In this document: in pieces, positions 20,914-29,088 of the stretch
Layout: each line of letters begins with the position of its first letter
How positions within the stretch are numbered: the stretch's first letter is position 1
Source of the DNA: Aquibium carbonis
GTDB lineage: Bacteria; Pseudomonadota; Alphaproteobacteria; Rhizobiales; Rhizobiaceae
Reading direction: 5' to 3'
DNA length: 64,000 nt
Assembly: GCF_003970795.1 (NCBI RefSeq)
Contig: NZ_RWKW01000071.1
Span: forward strand, 1-64,000
The notes under the pieces: model-generated
Told to the model about the DNA's origin: nothing
The model's input: the letters and a program-made list of their open reading frames with translations, nothing else
Database searches by the model: none
Position numbers and translations under genes: made by a program

Positions 20914-20977
20914 TCGACCCGGATCGCCGACCGGTCGCGCCTGCGCGGCCGGTCGGCCTCCGCTTTGCGAACATTAT

Positions 20978-20986
20978 CGATTGAAA
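20978..20986 (+). promoter_or_regulatory. Half-site like the fba palindrome, upstream of gap
   Basis: CGATTGAAA, identical to the half-arm core of the perfect palindrome upstream of fba, occurs 138 bases before gap. There is no matching inverted arm beside it, so it may be chance or a weak site for the same regulator. Confidence 0.25.
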
Positions 20987-21123
20987 CGGCGCTGGCAGAA
21001 CCGATTTGCGGCCGGCGGCGCAGCCGTGCGGCTGGATTCTTGGACGCCGCGCCGGTAAGAAGCGGCAACCATCAAGCCAAGGGCTCACCCGCGCCCGCAG
21101 TTTCCGTCCAGGAGGTTTTCCGC

Positions 21124-22134
21124 ATGTCGATCAAGATCGCCATCAACGGCTTCGGCCGCATCGGCCGCAACATCGTTCGCGCCATCTACGAGTCCGGCCG
21201 CACGGACATCGACATCGTCGCGATCAACGATCTCGGCCCGGTCGAGACCAATGCGCACCTGCTGCGCTACGACAGCGTCCACGGCCGCTTCCCGTCGCAG
21301 GTCACCGTGAACGGCAACGAGATCCGGGTCGGCGACGATTCCTTCAAGGTGTTTGCCGAACGTGATCCGTCGAAGCTGCCCTGGGGCGAGCTCGGCATCG
21401 ACATCGTGATGGAGTGCACCGGCATCTTCACGTCGAAGGAGAAGGCCTCCGCGCACCTGGCCGCCGGCGCCAAGCGCGTCATCGTCTCGGCTCCGGCCGA
21501 CGGCGCCGACCTGACGGTGGTGTATGGCGTCAACCACGACAAGCTGACGAAGGACCACATCGTCATCTCCAATGCCTCCTGCACGACGAACTGCTTGGCC
21601 CCGGTGGCGATGGTGCTGAACGACGCCTTCGGCATCGAGAAGGGGTTCATGACGACCATCCACTCCTACACCGGCGACCAGCCGACGCTGGACACCATGC
21701 ACAAGGATCTCTACCGCGCCCGCGCCGCGGCCATGTCGATGATCCCCACCTCGACCGGCGCCGCCAAGGCCGTCGGCCTCGTCCTGCCCGAACTCAAGGG
21801 CAAGCTCGACGGCGTCTCCATCCGCGTGCCGACCCCCAACGTCTCGGTCATCGACTTCAAGTTCGTGCCCAAGCGCGACGTCACGGTGGAAGAGGTCAAT
21901 GCCGCGCTGGTGGCAGCCGCCGACGGCAAGCTGAAGGGCATTCTCGCCTACACCCACGACCCGCTGGTTTCGATCGACCTGAACCACGACGCGGCGTCCT
22001 CGACCGTCGCCCTCGACCAGACCAAGGTCATCGAGGGCAATCTCGTGCGCGTCATGTCCTGGTACGACAACGAGTGGGGCTTCTCCAACCGCATGTCGGA
22101 CACGGCCGCGGCCCTGGCCAAGACCATTTCCTGA
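21124..22134 (+). CDS. gap: Type I glyceraldehyde-3-phosphate dehydrogenase
   Basis: This 336-residue enzyme oxidises glyceraldehyde 3-phosphate to 1,3-bisphosphoglycerate. It has the NAD-binding start [10 protein letters not shown] (residues 8-17), catalytic Cys153 in [12 protein letters not shown], and the C-terminal [19 protein letters not shown] at 35-40 places an Asp in the cofactor-binding position. AGGAGG lies seven bases before the ATG. It stands 210 bases after tkt, with pgk two genes on, so the lower-glycolysis genes are clustered though probably not one transcript. Confidence 0.96.
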   Translation: MSIKIAINGFGRIGRNIVRAIYESGRTDIDIVAINDLGPVETNAHLLRYDSVHGRFPSQVTVNGNEIRVGDDSFKVFAERDPSKLPWGELGIDIVMECTGIFTSKEKASAHLAAGAKRVIVSAPADGADLTVVYGVNHDKLTKDHIVISNASCTTNCLAPVAMVLNDAFGIEKGFMTTIHSYTGDQPTLDTMHKDLYRARAAAMSMIPTSTGAAKAVGLVLPELKGKLDGVSIRVPTPNVSVIDFKFVPKRDVTVEEVNAALVAAADGKLKGILAYTHDPLVSIDLNHDAASSTVALDQTKVIEGNLVRVMSWYDNEWGFSNRMSDTAAALAKTIS

Positions 22135-22144
22135 CCCTTACGCC

Positions 22145-22402
22145 ATGGACGGCAACGAACCGTTCTGGCTGTTCCTCGGCGTGGTCGCCATCATGGCGGC
22201 CTTCGCCATGGTCCGAAACGGACGGCGCCGGCCGTCCCGGCCAAGCGCGCATCGGTGGGGCCGTGACGGCGGCGATGCAAGCCGGCAGGCACGGCACCAC
22301 GGCGGCGCGCCCGGCTTTTCCGGCAATGATTCCAGCCGCGGTCCCGGCAGCACGGACAGCGGCGCCAGCGATGGCGGCGGCGGGGATGGCGGATGGGCCT
22401 GA
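22145..22402 (+). CDS. Small membrane protein with Gly/Ser-rich tail
   Basis: This 85-residue product has one predicted membrane helix at residues 7-22 (FWLFLGVVAIMAAFAM), a basic stretch (RNGRRRPSRP) and a low-complexity tail rich in Gly, Ser and Asp ending SGASDGGGGDGGWA. The tail resembles the GGGG-containing ends of small rhizobial membrane proteins. The ATG lies 10 bases after gap and lacks a strong ribosome-binding site, so it may rely on coupling to gap translation. I cannot assign a function. Being GC-rich and short, it could also be a chance frame. Confidence 0.55.
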   Translation: MDGNEPFWLFLGVVAIMAAFAMVRNGRRRPSRPSAHRWGRDGGDASRQARHHGGAPGFSGNDSSRGPGSTDSGASDGGGGDGGWA

Positions 22403-22582
22403 AGCGCGGTCCGCAGCGCCTCCCTCGTAGCCGGAACTTTCCCGCGCCCGCGTCCACCGCGCGTCTCGAAAAGCGACGCGAGTATCGCGTGCGACCGCAT
22501 TGCGCGCGGGCGAGGCTTGCCCCGGCCATGCCTTCGCCGCACTGTGCGCCGAGAGCACGCAAGGAGGGTTCGGGACATCGGC

Positions 22583-24484
22583 ATGGACAGCATCTACCTG
22601 GCAATCATGATCGGGACGGCGCTGGTGCTTGCCGCAGCCTTCTCGAGCCTGATCGCCTTTCGATTCGGCGCGCCGCTGTTGCTGGTCTTTCTCGGTATCG
22701 GCCTGCTGGCTGGGGTCGACGGCCTGGGCCTCGATTTCAGCAATGCGCCGGTCGCCTATTTCGTCGGTTCGCTGGCGCTCGCCATCATCCTCTTCGATTC
22801 GGGCTTCGGCACGCAGCTCTCCGTCTTCCGCCAGGCCGCGATGCCGGCCCTGTCGCTGGCGACCTTCGGCGTGGCGATCACCGCAAGCGTCGTCGGTGTC
22901 GCGGCCTTCTACGTGACGCCCCTGTCCTGGTTCGAAGCCTTCCTGCTCGGCGCCACCATCGCGTCGACCGACGCGGCCGCGGTGTTCTTCCTCCTGCGCG
23001 CCGGCAATCTCAACCTGCGCGACAAGGTGCGGGCCACGCTGGAGGTCGAATCCGGCTCGAACGATCCGATCGCCATCTTCCTCACGATCACGCTGGTCTC
23101 CGTCATATCGACCGGCGCATCCGCGGACGCGGACTGGCTCCTCATGGACATCCTGCGGGGTTTTGCCATGCAGATGGGCCTGGGCCTGGCGGCCGGCGTG
23201 ACCGGCGGTTTCCTGATGGCGCGGCTGATCGAGCGGCTGGACCTCGATATCGGGCTGCTGCCGATCTTCGTGATCGCGCTGGCCCTGCTGCTGTTCGGCG
23301 TGGCCGGCGCGATCGGCGGATCCGGCTTCCTGGCCGTCTACGTCGCCGGACTGATCACCGGCAATTCGCGCATCCGCTCGGCGGCGCGACTGAAGCGCTT
23401 CCAGGACGGCATTTCCTGGCTGGCGCAGATCATCATGTTTCTCGTGCTCGGCCTGTTCGCCACGCCCTCGCAGTTCGGCGCCATCGCCTTGCCGGCGATC
23501 GGGCTCGGCCTTTTCCTGATCTTCGTCGCCCGGCCGCTGGCCGTCTGGCTCTGCCTCATCCCGTTCCGGTTCACCCGCGCCGAAACCGCCTTCGTCTCCT
23601 GGGTCGGCCTGCGCGGTGCGGTCTCGATCCTGCTGGCGCTCACGCCGGTTCTGGATGCGCTGCCCAATGGCGGCTACATCTTCAACAGCGCCTTCATCAT
23701 CGTTCTCGTCTCGCTCGTGGTCCAGGGCTGGACCATCGGTCCGCTGGCCAGGCGCCTGGGGCTCGTGGTGCCACCGCGCATCGGGCCGCTCGACAAGGTC
23801 GAACTCGAACTGCCCGGCGCGGCCAGGCACGAGCTCCTGGCCTACCGGGTCGCCGCCGGCAGCCCGGTGGCGCGCGGCGTGCGCATCCCGCGCTGGGCGC
23901 GGCCCTCCCTCGTCGTGCGCGAGGGACGGTCGATGGCCTATCAGTATGCGGGACGGCTGCTGGTCGACGACCATGTCTACATCTTCGTGCCAGACCGCTA
24001 CCCGCCGCTGCTCGACCGGCTGTTCGCGAGCCGGGCGGACCTCGACGAAGACGATGCGGATTTCTTCGGTGAATTCGCCATCGATGCGACGCGGCCGGCC
24101 TCCGACCTCGACGCCGCCTACGGGATCGGCCTGCCGGAGGAGGATGCCAAGCGAAGCATCGCCGAGCTCGTCATCGCGCGCCTGGGCGGGCGGGCCGAAT
24201 ATGCGGACCGGGTCACGATCGGCCCGATCGAATTGATCGTCCGCGACGTCGGCGAGGACGGCACGCTCGCCTCCGTCGGCCTGTCGACCGAGCCGCACCA
24301 CGCGGTACCGCAGGTTCCGGTCTTCCTCAGCGCCGGTGAAATGCGCGACCGGGCGGTCGAGGCCGTGCGCGGCTGGCGCGCCAGGCGGCGCGAAGCCCGG
24401 TTGCGCAGGCTGGAGATCGAAGCGGCGCGGCAGGCCGATTCGGGTCGTGGACCGGACGTGATCCTGCCGCGCGATCCCGACTGA
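22583..24484 (+). CDS. cvrA: Potassium/proton antiporter (CvrA/NhaP2 type, CPA1 family)
   Basis: This 633-residue inner-membrane protein exchanges cations for protons. The first 400 residues contain about 12 hydrophobic helices with the CPA1 patterns [21 protein letters not shown] and [13 protein letters not shown] (the ND ion site) and [17 protein letters not shown]. Residues 410-490 hold a TrkA_C-like domain ([27 protein letters not shown]), followed by a CorC/HlyC-like end with an Arg-rich tail. AAGGAGG lies 16 bases before the ATG. Its place between gap and pgk is an insertion into the glycolytic series rather than a metabolic link. Confidence 0.88.
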   Translation: MDSIYLAIMIGTALVLAAAFSSLIAFRFGAPLLLVFLGIGLLAGVDGLGLDFSNAPVAYFVGSLALAIILFDSGFGTQLSVFRQAAMPALSLATFGVAITASVVGVAAFYVTPLSWFEAFLLGATIASTDAAAVFFLLRAGNLNLRDKVRATLEVESGSNDPIAIFLTITLVSVISTGASADADWLLMDILRGFAMQMGLGLAAGVTGGFLMARLIERLDLDIGLLPIFVIALALLLFGVAGAIGGSGFLAVYVAGLITGNSRIRSAARLKRFQDGISWLAQIIMFLVLGLFATPSQFGAIALPAIGLGLFLIFVARPLAVWLCLIPFRFTRAETAFVSWVGLRGAVSILLALTPVLDALPNGGYIFNSAFIIVLVSLVVQGWTIGPLARRLGLVVPPRIGPLDKVELELPGAARHELLAYRVAAGSPVARGVRIPRWARPSLVVREGRSMAYQYAGRLLVDDHVYIFVPDRYPPLLDRLFASRADLDEDDADFFGEFAIDATRPASDLDAAYGIGLPEEDAKRSIAELVIARLGGRAEYADRVTIGPIELIVRDVGEDGTLASVGLSTEPHHAVPQVPVFLSAGEMRDRAVEAVRGWRARRREARLRRLEIEAARQADSGRGPDVILPRDPD

Positions 24485-24546
24485 CGCTCCCTTGCGCGCG
24501 CCGGGGCAAAATGTATGGTCCGGCCGATTGCATTTGGGAGATGGCG

Positions 24547-25743
24547 ATGCCCGACTTCAGAACCCTCGACGACATCGGTGACGTGACGGACAAGCGCGTG
24601 TTGCTGCGCGTCGACCTGAACGTGCCGATGAAGGACGGCGCGGTGACCGACGCCACGCGCATCGAGCGTGTTGCGCCCACCATCGCGGAACTGTCGGACA
24701 AGGGCGCGAAGGTGATCCTGCTGGCTCATTTCGGCCGCCCGAAGGATGGCCCCGACCCGGCGCTGTCGCTCGCCCCGATCGCGGCGGCGACCGAAGCGGT
24801 GCTGGACCGCCGCGTCCACTTCGCGGCCGACTGCGTCGGCAAGGTCGCGACGGACGCGGTGGCGGCGATGGCGGGCGGGGACGTTCTGCTGCTGGAGAAC
24901 ACCCGTTTCCACAAGGGCGAGGAGAAGAACGAGCCCGACTTCGCCAAGGCGCTGGCCGCCAATGGCGACATCTTCGTCAACGACGCCTTTTCGGCCGCGC
25001 ATCGCGCGCACGCCTCCACCGAGGGGCTGGCGCACCTGATGCCCGCCTATGCCGGGCGCACCATGCAGGCCGAACTGGAAGCGCTGGAGAAGGGTCTCGG
25101 CAATCCGAGACGCCCCGTGGTCGCGATCGTCGGCGGCGCAAAGGTGTCGTCCAAGATCGATCTGCTGATGAACCTGGTGAAGAAGGTCGACGCGCTGGTG
25201 ATCGGCGGCGGCATGGCCAACACCTTCCTGGCCGCGCGCGGCACGGATGTCGGCAAATCGTTGTGCGAGCACGACCTGGCGGCGACCGCCAAGCAGATCA
25301 TGATCGAGGCGGCGACGGCCGGCTGCGCCGTGATCCTGCCGGTGGACGGCGTGGTGGCACGGGCGTTCAAGGCGGGCGCGGCAAGCGAGACGGTCGCCAT
25401 CGACGCCGTCCCCGCCGACGCCATGATCCTCGATGTCGGACCGAGGACGGTTGAAACCGTCAACGCCTGGATCGACCGCGCAGCGACGGTGGTGTGGAAC
25501 GGCCCGCTCGGCGCCTTCGAGATCGAGCCCTTCGATGCGGCGACCGTGGCGGCGGCGAAGTTCGCGGCGGCCCAGACGCGCGAGGGCAGGCTGGTTTCGG
25601 TGGCGGGTGGCGGCGATACCGTGGCTGCCCTGCACCTTGCCGGGGTTGCGGACGACTTTACCTATGTCTCGACCGCAGGCGGCGCCTTCCTCGAATGGAT
25701 GGAAGGCAAGCCGCTTCCGGGCGTGGATGTGCTCAAGCGATAG
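24547..25743 (+). CDS. pgk: Phosphoglycerate kinase
   Basis: This 398-residue enzyme makes ATP from 1,3-bisphosphoglycerate. It shows the family signature [12 protein letters not shown] near the N terminus, LLAHFGRPK, and nucleotide-binding [18 protein letters not shown] and [11 protein letters not shown]. Of two in-frame ATG codons, 24547 is preferred because GGGAG then lies at the right distance (six bases). A CCGATTG element at 24524 resembles the half-site in the fba palindrome. Length is normal for the family. Confidence 0.96.
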   Translation: MPDFRTLDDIGDVTDKRVLLRVDLNVPMKDGAVTDATRIERVAPTIAELSDKGAKVILLAHFGRPKDGPDPALSLAPIAAATEAVLDRRVHFAADCVGKVATDAVAAMAGGDVLLLENTRFHKGEEKNEPDFAKALAANGDIFVNDAFSAAHRAHASTEGLAHLMPAYAGRTMQAELEALEKGLGNPRRPVVAIVGGAKVSSKIDLLMNLVKKVDALVIGGGMANTFLAARGTDVGKSLCEHDLAATAKQIMIEAATAGCAVILPVDGVVARAFKAGAASETVAIDAVPADAMILDVGPRTVETVNAWIDRAATVVWNGPLGAFEIEPFDAATVAAAKFAAAQTREGRLVSVAGGGDTVAALHLAGVADDFTYVSTAGGAFLEWMEGKPLPGVDVLKR

Positions 25744-25785
25744 CCGGGCATTCCCCGGGCCGCCGGGGACCAAGCTGCGCCCTTG

Positions 25786-26124
25786 TCATTCCGCATGGCT
25801 CGGCGTCATGCACAGCATGGCGATGCCGACCAGCACGATCGCCGCCCCGGCGGCCTCGCGCAGGGTGTATTTTTCCCCGAGGAACCAGATGGCCACGACG
25901 AAGGTCATCAGGAATTCGATCGCGAGGATCAGGATGATCACGTGGCCAAGCCGCGTGGTGCGGAGCACCTCGATCTCGAACCAGGCGGCCGCCGACAGCG
26001 TCAGGATGACCGCGGGGATCAGGACCAGGTAGGTCGAGCCGCCCCACGTCTTCATGATCCAGCTCGCCGACATGTAGAAGAACGCCGCGCCCGAGGCGAG
26101 CAGCACGGTGATCATCTGTGACAT
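25786..26124 (-). CDS. Small four-helix DMT/SMR-like membrane protein (paralogue 1)
   Basis: This 112-residue inner-membrane protein has four predicted helices and resembles the small multidrug resistance/EamA-half class: ASGAAFFYMSASWIMKTWGG, PAVILTLSAAAWFEIEVL, HVIILILAIEFLMTFVVAI and EAAGAAIVLVGIAMLC. It probably works as a dimer. A paralogue of the same length lies about 240 bases to the right on the same strand, and both share the WIMK/WILK-x3-GGS-x-YL motif. An upstream palindrome (26249-26262) is shared too. The substrate is unknown. Confidence 0.7.
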   Translation of the reverse strand: MSQMITVLLASGAAFFYMSASWIMKTWGGSTYLVLIPAVILTLSAAAWFEIEVLRTTRLGHVIILILAIEFLMTFVVAIWFLGEKYTLREAAGAAIVLVGIAMLCMTPSHAE

Positions 26125-26220
26125 GCGACGCTCCGAGGCAGGAGGCGCTTCCGTCCACGCAGTGCCATGTGCAGTTTCCCGTGTGAAAGGCGAAGCCCCG
26201 CGCCCGTGTCCGATGCTGGA

Positions 26221-26262
26221 AAGCTAGATGCCGCGAGGCATTCCCTCTGTTAATGCCTTAAC
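26221..26262 (-). promoter_or_regulatory. Shared upstream element of paralogue 1: AAGCTAG plus GTTAA-N4-TTAAC
   Basis: AAGCTAG (26221-26227) and, 28 bases on, the palindrome GTTAA-TGCC-TTAAC (26249-26262) lie about 125 bases upstream of the leftward gene ending at 25786. The same two elements with exactly the same 28-base offset occur upstream of the second paralogue. This is likely an operator plus promoter. Confidence 0.6.
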
Positions 26263-26362
26263 ACTGGCATGCAGATTATCCTTGTATATCAAGCGCTTGA
26301 ATCCCATCGACACGAAGCCGCGCCCCCGGTTTTCACCCAGGGCGGGACCGGACAGAACCGAC

Positions 26363-26701
26363 CTATCCCGCGCGCCCGGCGCGGGTGCCGAGCAGGGCGA
26401 GACCGGCGAAGGCGACGATGGCGCCCATGATTTCGCGCGAGGGATAGATGTCGGTGACCGAGAGAATGGCGGCAACGACCGCCATCGAGACTTCGAGGGC
26501 GATCAGCAGCGTTACGACCGGGCCGAAGCGGAACCGGTGCTGCGATGCAGATTCGATCCAGGCGCTTGCTAGCATCGTGGCGGCAGCGAGCGGGATGAGG
26601 ATCAGGTAGGGCGAGCCGCCGAGCGGCTTGAGGATCCAGCTCGCAACGACATAGAGGACGGCTGCGCCGGACCCGAACAGGGCTGTGGTGATCGGTGACA
26701 T
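26363..26701 (-). CDS. Small four-helix DMT/SMR-like membrane protein (paralogue 2)
   Basis: This 112-residue protein matches the neighbouring paralogue in length and layout: SGAAVLYVVASWILKPLGGS, LIPLAAATMLASAWIES, FGPVVTLLIALEVSMAVVAAI and IMGAIVAFAGLALLG. The start at 26701 aligns it with paralogue 1; a longer start would add 31 residues without membrane character. The two genes are probably a tandem duplication and may form a heterodimer, as paired SMR proteins do. A palindrome and a spaced AAGCTAG element precede it. Confidence 0.7.
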   Translation of the reverse strand: MSPITTALFGSGAAVLYVVASWILKPLGGSPYLILIPLAAATMLASAWIESASQHRFRFGPVVTLLIALEVSMAVVAAILSVTDIYPSREIMGAIVAFAGLALLGTRAGRAG

Positions 26702-26792
26702 CAGAAAGGCTCCCAAACCGGGACGAACCCCGTTTGCATATGTTCTTGGGCCCATTCGTCGATCGCGGGCCAAGCATGTGTGCGATGGCACC

Positions 26793-26834
26793 AAGCTAGG
26801 CCTCGGCGCGCCAGCCTTCCGTTAAGTGCTTAAC
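26793..26834 (-). promoter_or_regulatory. Shared upstream element of paralogue 2: AAGCTAG plus GTTAA-N4-TTAAC
   Basis: AAGCTAG (26793-26799) and GTTAA-GTGC-TTAAC (26821-26834) lie about 120 bases upstream of paralogue 2, with the same 28-base offset and the same following AC as upstream of paralogue 1. The sequence between them is not conserved, so the match is more than a recent duplication of the whole region. Confidence 0.6.
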
Positions 26835-26861
26835 ACTCCCGAAATATTCGACAGATGACTA

Positions 26862-26887
26862 AACCGATTGAAATCTTTCAATCGGTT
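26862..26887. promoter_or_regulatory. Perfect 26-bp palindrome upstream of fba, candidate operator
   Basis: Arms AACCGATTGAAA and TTTCAATCGGTT are perfectly complementary around a 2-base centre (TC). The inner TGAAA-TC-TTTCA resembles LacI/Cra-type operators with a central CG-like step. It lies 79 bases before the fba start and between the divergent transporter gene and fba, so it may control either or both. Confidence 0.6.
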
Positions 26888-26965
26888 CAAGCACTTGCGC
26901 TGCGGTTCCGTTTGTGCGCCGCTTCTGTTAGAGCCCGGAGAAGCAATATTCAGGAGGCAGATCAG

Positions 26966-27901
26966 ATGAGCGACCCGCGCAACGACACGACGGCATCGAC
27001 GCATGCGGACATGGCCGCCCAGGTTGCGGGCAAGGACGGCTTCATCGCCGCGCTCGACCAGTCGGGCGGGTCGACGCCCAAGGCGCTGAAACTGTACGGC
27101 GTCGATGAAGCCGCATGGTCGAGCGAGGAGGAGATGTACGATCTCATCCACCAGATGCGCTCGCGCATCATCACCTCCCCGGCTTTCACCGGCGACAAGG
27201 TCATGGGCGCGATCCTCTTCGAGCAGACCATGGACCGTGCGGTCGAAGGCGTGCCGACGGCGCAGTACCTGTGGGAGAAGCGCGGCGTCGTGCCGTTCCT
27301 CAAGGTCGACAAGGGCCTCGCCGACGGCAAGGACGGCGTGAAGCTGATGAAGCCGATCGCGGGTCTCGACGACCTGCTCGAGCGGGCGGTCGCCAAGGGC
27401 GTCTTCGGCACCAAGATGCGTTCGGTCATCGATGCCGCCAACCCGGCGGGCATCAAGGCAATCGTCGACCAGCAGTTCGAAGTGGGCAAGCAGATCCTGT
27501 CGCATGGTCTCGTGCCCATCCTCGAGCCGGAGGTGACCATCTCGATCGCCGACAAGGCCGAGGCCGAAGAGCTGCTGCTGGCCGAGATCCGGAAGCACCT
27601 CGACGGCCTGCCCTCCGGCCAGAAGATCATGCTGAAGGTGAGCATCCCGACGAAGCCGAACCACTACAAGCCGCTCATCGACGATCCGCGCGTCATGCGC
27701 GTCGTCGCCCTGTCGGGCGGCTACTCGCGCGACGAGGCGAACGCGAAGCTGGTGGAGAACGATGGTCTGATTGCCAGCTTCTCGCGGGCGCTCACCGAGG
27801 GGCTTTCGGCCGACCAGAGCGACGCGGACTTCAACGCCACGCTGGCCGCCACGATCGACAGCATCTTCCAGGCATCGCGGGCGGACAAAAAAGCCGCCTG
27901 A
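26966..27901 (+). CDS. fba: Class I fructose-bisphosphate aldolase
   Basis: This 311-residue aldolase splits fructose 1,6-bisphosphate into triose phosphates by a Schiff-base mechanism. It is the Staphylococcus FdaB-like class I type, recognised by [58 protein letters not shown] and [14 protein letters not shown]. No class II zinc motif is present. AGGAGG lies upstream of the ATG with normal spacing. A perfect palindrome in the upstream region suggests repressor control tied to sugar metabolism. It completes the tkt-gap-pgk-fba series. Confidence 0.95.
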   Translation: MSDPRNDTTASTHADMAAQVAGKDGFIAALDQSGGSTPKALKLYGVDEAAWSSEEEMYDLIHQMRSRIITSPAFTGDKVMGAILFEQTMDRAVEGVPTAQYLWEKRGVVPFLKVDKGLADGKDGVKLMKPIAGLDDLLERAVAKGVFGTKMRSVIDAANPAGIKAIVDQQFEVGKQILSHGLVPILEPEVTISIADKAEAEELLLAEIRKHLDGLPSGQKIMLKVSIPTKPNHYKPLIDDPRVMRVVALSGGYSRDEANAKLVENDGLIASFSRALTEGLSADQSDADFNATLAATIDSIFQASRADKKAA

Positions 27902-28019
27902 GCGACCGTCAGAGCAGGCATCCAGACCTAGGAAAGGCTCGTGTTCAGCGAGGCCTTTTCCATTTCGAGCGATCGGTTGTAGGGAAGTGGGATCCGAACA
28001 CGCCATCGTCCGAGCCTTC

Positions 28020-28784
28020 ATGACCCGCCTGCTTCCGCTTCTGTCCTGGCTCGCCCTCCCGGTCTATGCTTGGCAAGGCATCGGCGTCCGGCTGCGGACA
28101 AGGCGTCTGCTGCCGGCCGAAGGCCCGGTGACGCACACGCTCCCCGGGTCGGGTGCGCCGCTGCGGCTGCTGGTGCTCGGCGACTCGTCGGCCGCCTCGG
28201 TCGGCATCGAGCGGACGGACGGCGGCATCGCGGCGATCCTGGCGGGCATGATCCGGCGCGACACCGGACGCCCGGTGACCTGGCGCGCCGCCGGCTTCAA
28301 TTCGGCGACGGCCGCGCAGCTGCGCGACTTCGTGCTGCCCAATCTCGCGCATGACGACTGGACCCACGTGGTGCTGTCGGTCGGCACCAACGACGCCAAG
28401 AACTTCCACCCCGTCTCGCGCTTCAAGCGCGATTTCGGCGGGCTCCTCTATGCGCTGAAGGCCAGGTTCCCCGCTGCGCGCATCGTCTGGTCGCCGGTGA
28501 TCGACATGACGACGGTGCCGGCCCTGCCGCCGCTCCTGGCGCGCATCCTCGAGATCCGCGCCCAGGCGATCAACGCCATGGGGACGCGGCTTTGCCATGA
28601 ACGCGGCGCGGTGCCGGCGAGCCGCCTGCCGGTCGAGGATCCGACCCTCGGCTTTTCCACCGACGGCTTTCACGCGTCGGAGGCAGGCTACCGCGCCTGG
28701 GCGGAGCACCTCTTGCCGCTGATCGAACTGCCGGCGGCAGAAGCGCTCGCCTCAGCCTCCGTGGCTGAAGATGACGGTCAGTGA
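28020..28784 (+). CDS. SGNH/GDSL-family hydrolase
   Basis: This 254-residue esterase- or lipase-like enzyme has the SGNH blocks: LVLGDSSAASVGIE (nucleophile Ser, block I), VVLSVGTNDAKNF (block III with the Asn), and DGFHASEAGYRAWAEHL (block V with Asp and His). An N-terminal hydrophobic stretch (LLPLLSWLALPVYAWQG) may anchor it in the membrane or act as a signal. Its last 33 bases overlap the convergent small membrane protein gene. The natural substrate is unknown. Confidence 0.85.
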   Translation: MTRLLPLLSWLALPVYAWQGIGVRLRTRRLLPAEGPVTHTLPGSGAPLRLLVLGDSSAASVGIERTDGGIAAILAGMIRRDTGRPVTWRAAGFNSATAAQLRDFVLPNLAHDDWTHVVLSVGTNDAKNFHPVSRFKRDFGGLLYALKARFPAARIVWSPVIDMTTVPALPPLLARILEIRAQAINAMGTRLCHERGAVPASRLPVEDPTLGFSTDGFHASEAGYRAWAEHLLPLIELPAAEALASASVAEDDGQ

Positions 28785-28913
28785 GATCAACCCGAGCGCG
28801 CCGAGCGCCAGCTTCCAGAAATCGCTGCGCTTGCGAAGTCCGGGCAGGCCGAGCGGCTTGATGATCTGCACGGCCATGATCAGGATGATGACGATCGAAA
28901 GCGCTTTGGTCAT
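28752..28913 (-). CDS. 53-residue membrane protein
   Basis: This small protein has two predicted helices: ALSIVIILIMAVQIIKPLG and LALGALGLISLTVIFS, separated by a basic loop (GLRKRSDFWK). It resembles short rhizobial membrane proteins found next to SGNH hydrolase or acyl-CoA synthetase genes. The start at 28913 excludes an unlikely 59-residue extension. Its 3' end overlaps the end of the convergent SGNH gene by 33 bases. No function can be given. Confidence 0.65.
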   Translation of the reverse strand: MTKALSIVIILIMAVQIIKPLGLPGLRKRSDFWKLALGALGLISLTVIFSHGG

Positions 28914-29088
28914 GCCGGGGGCCGGCTCCTCGCTCGGGCGACCCATGCCGCCTGTCGCACCCATTGACCAGCCTGCTTGACGGAAGTCAAAGCCCCTTCC
29001 CCCACCCGGGCATATCGGAACATAGTCAAATGGACGCGTCGCGGCCGCCGAGGCTAGAAGACGGGCAATGCGACAGGGGAGGACTGCC

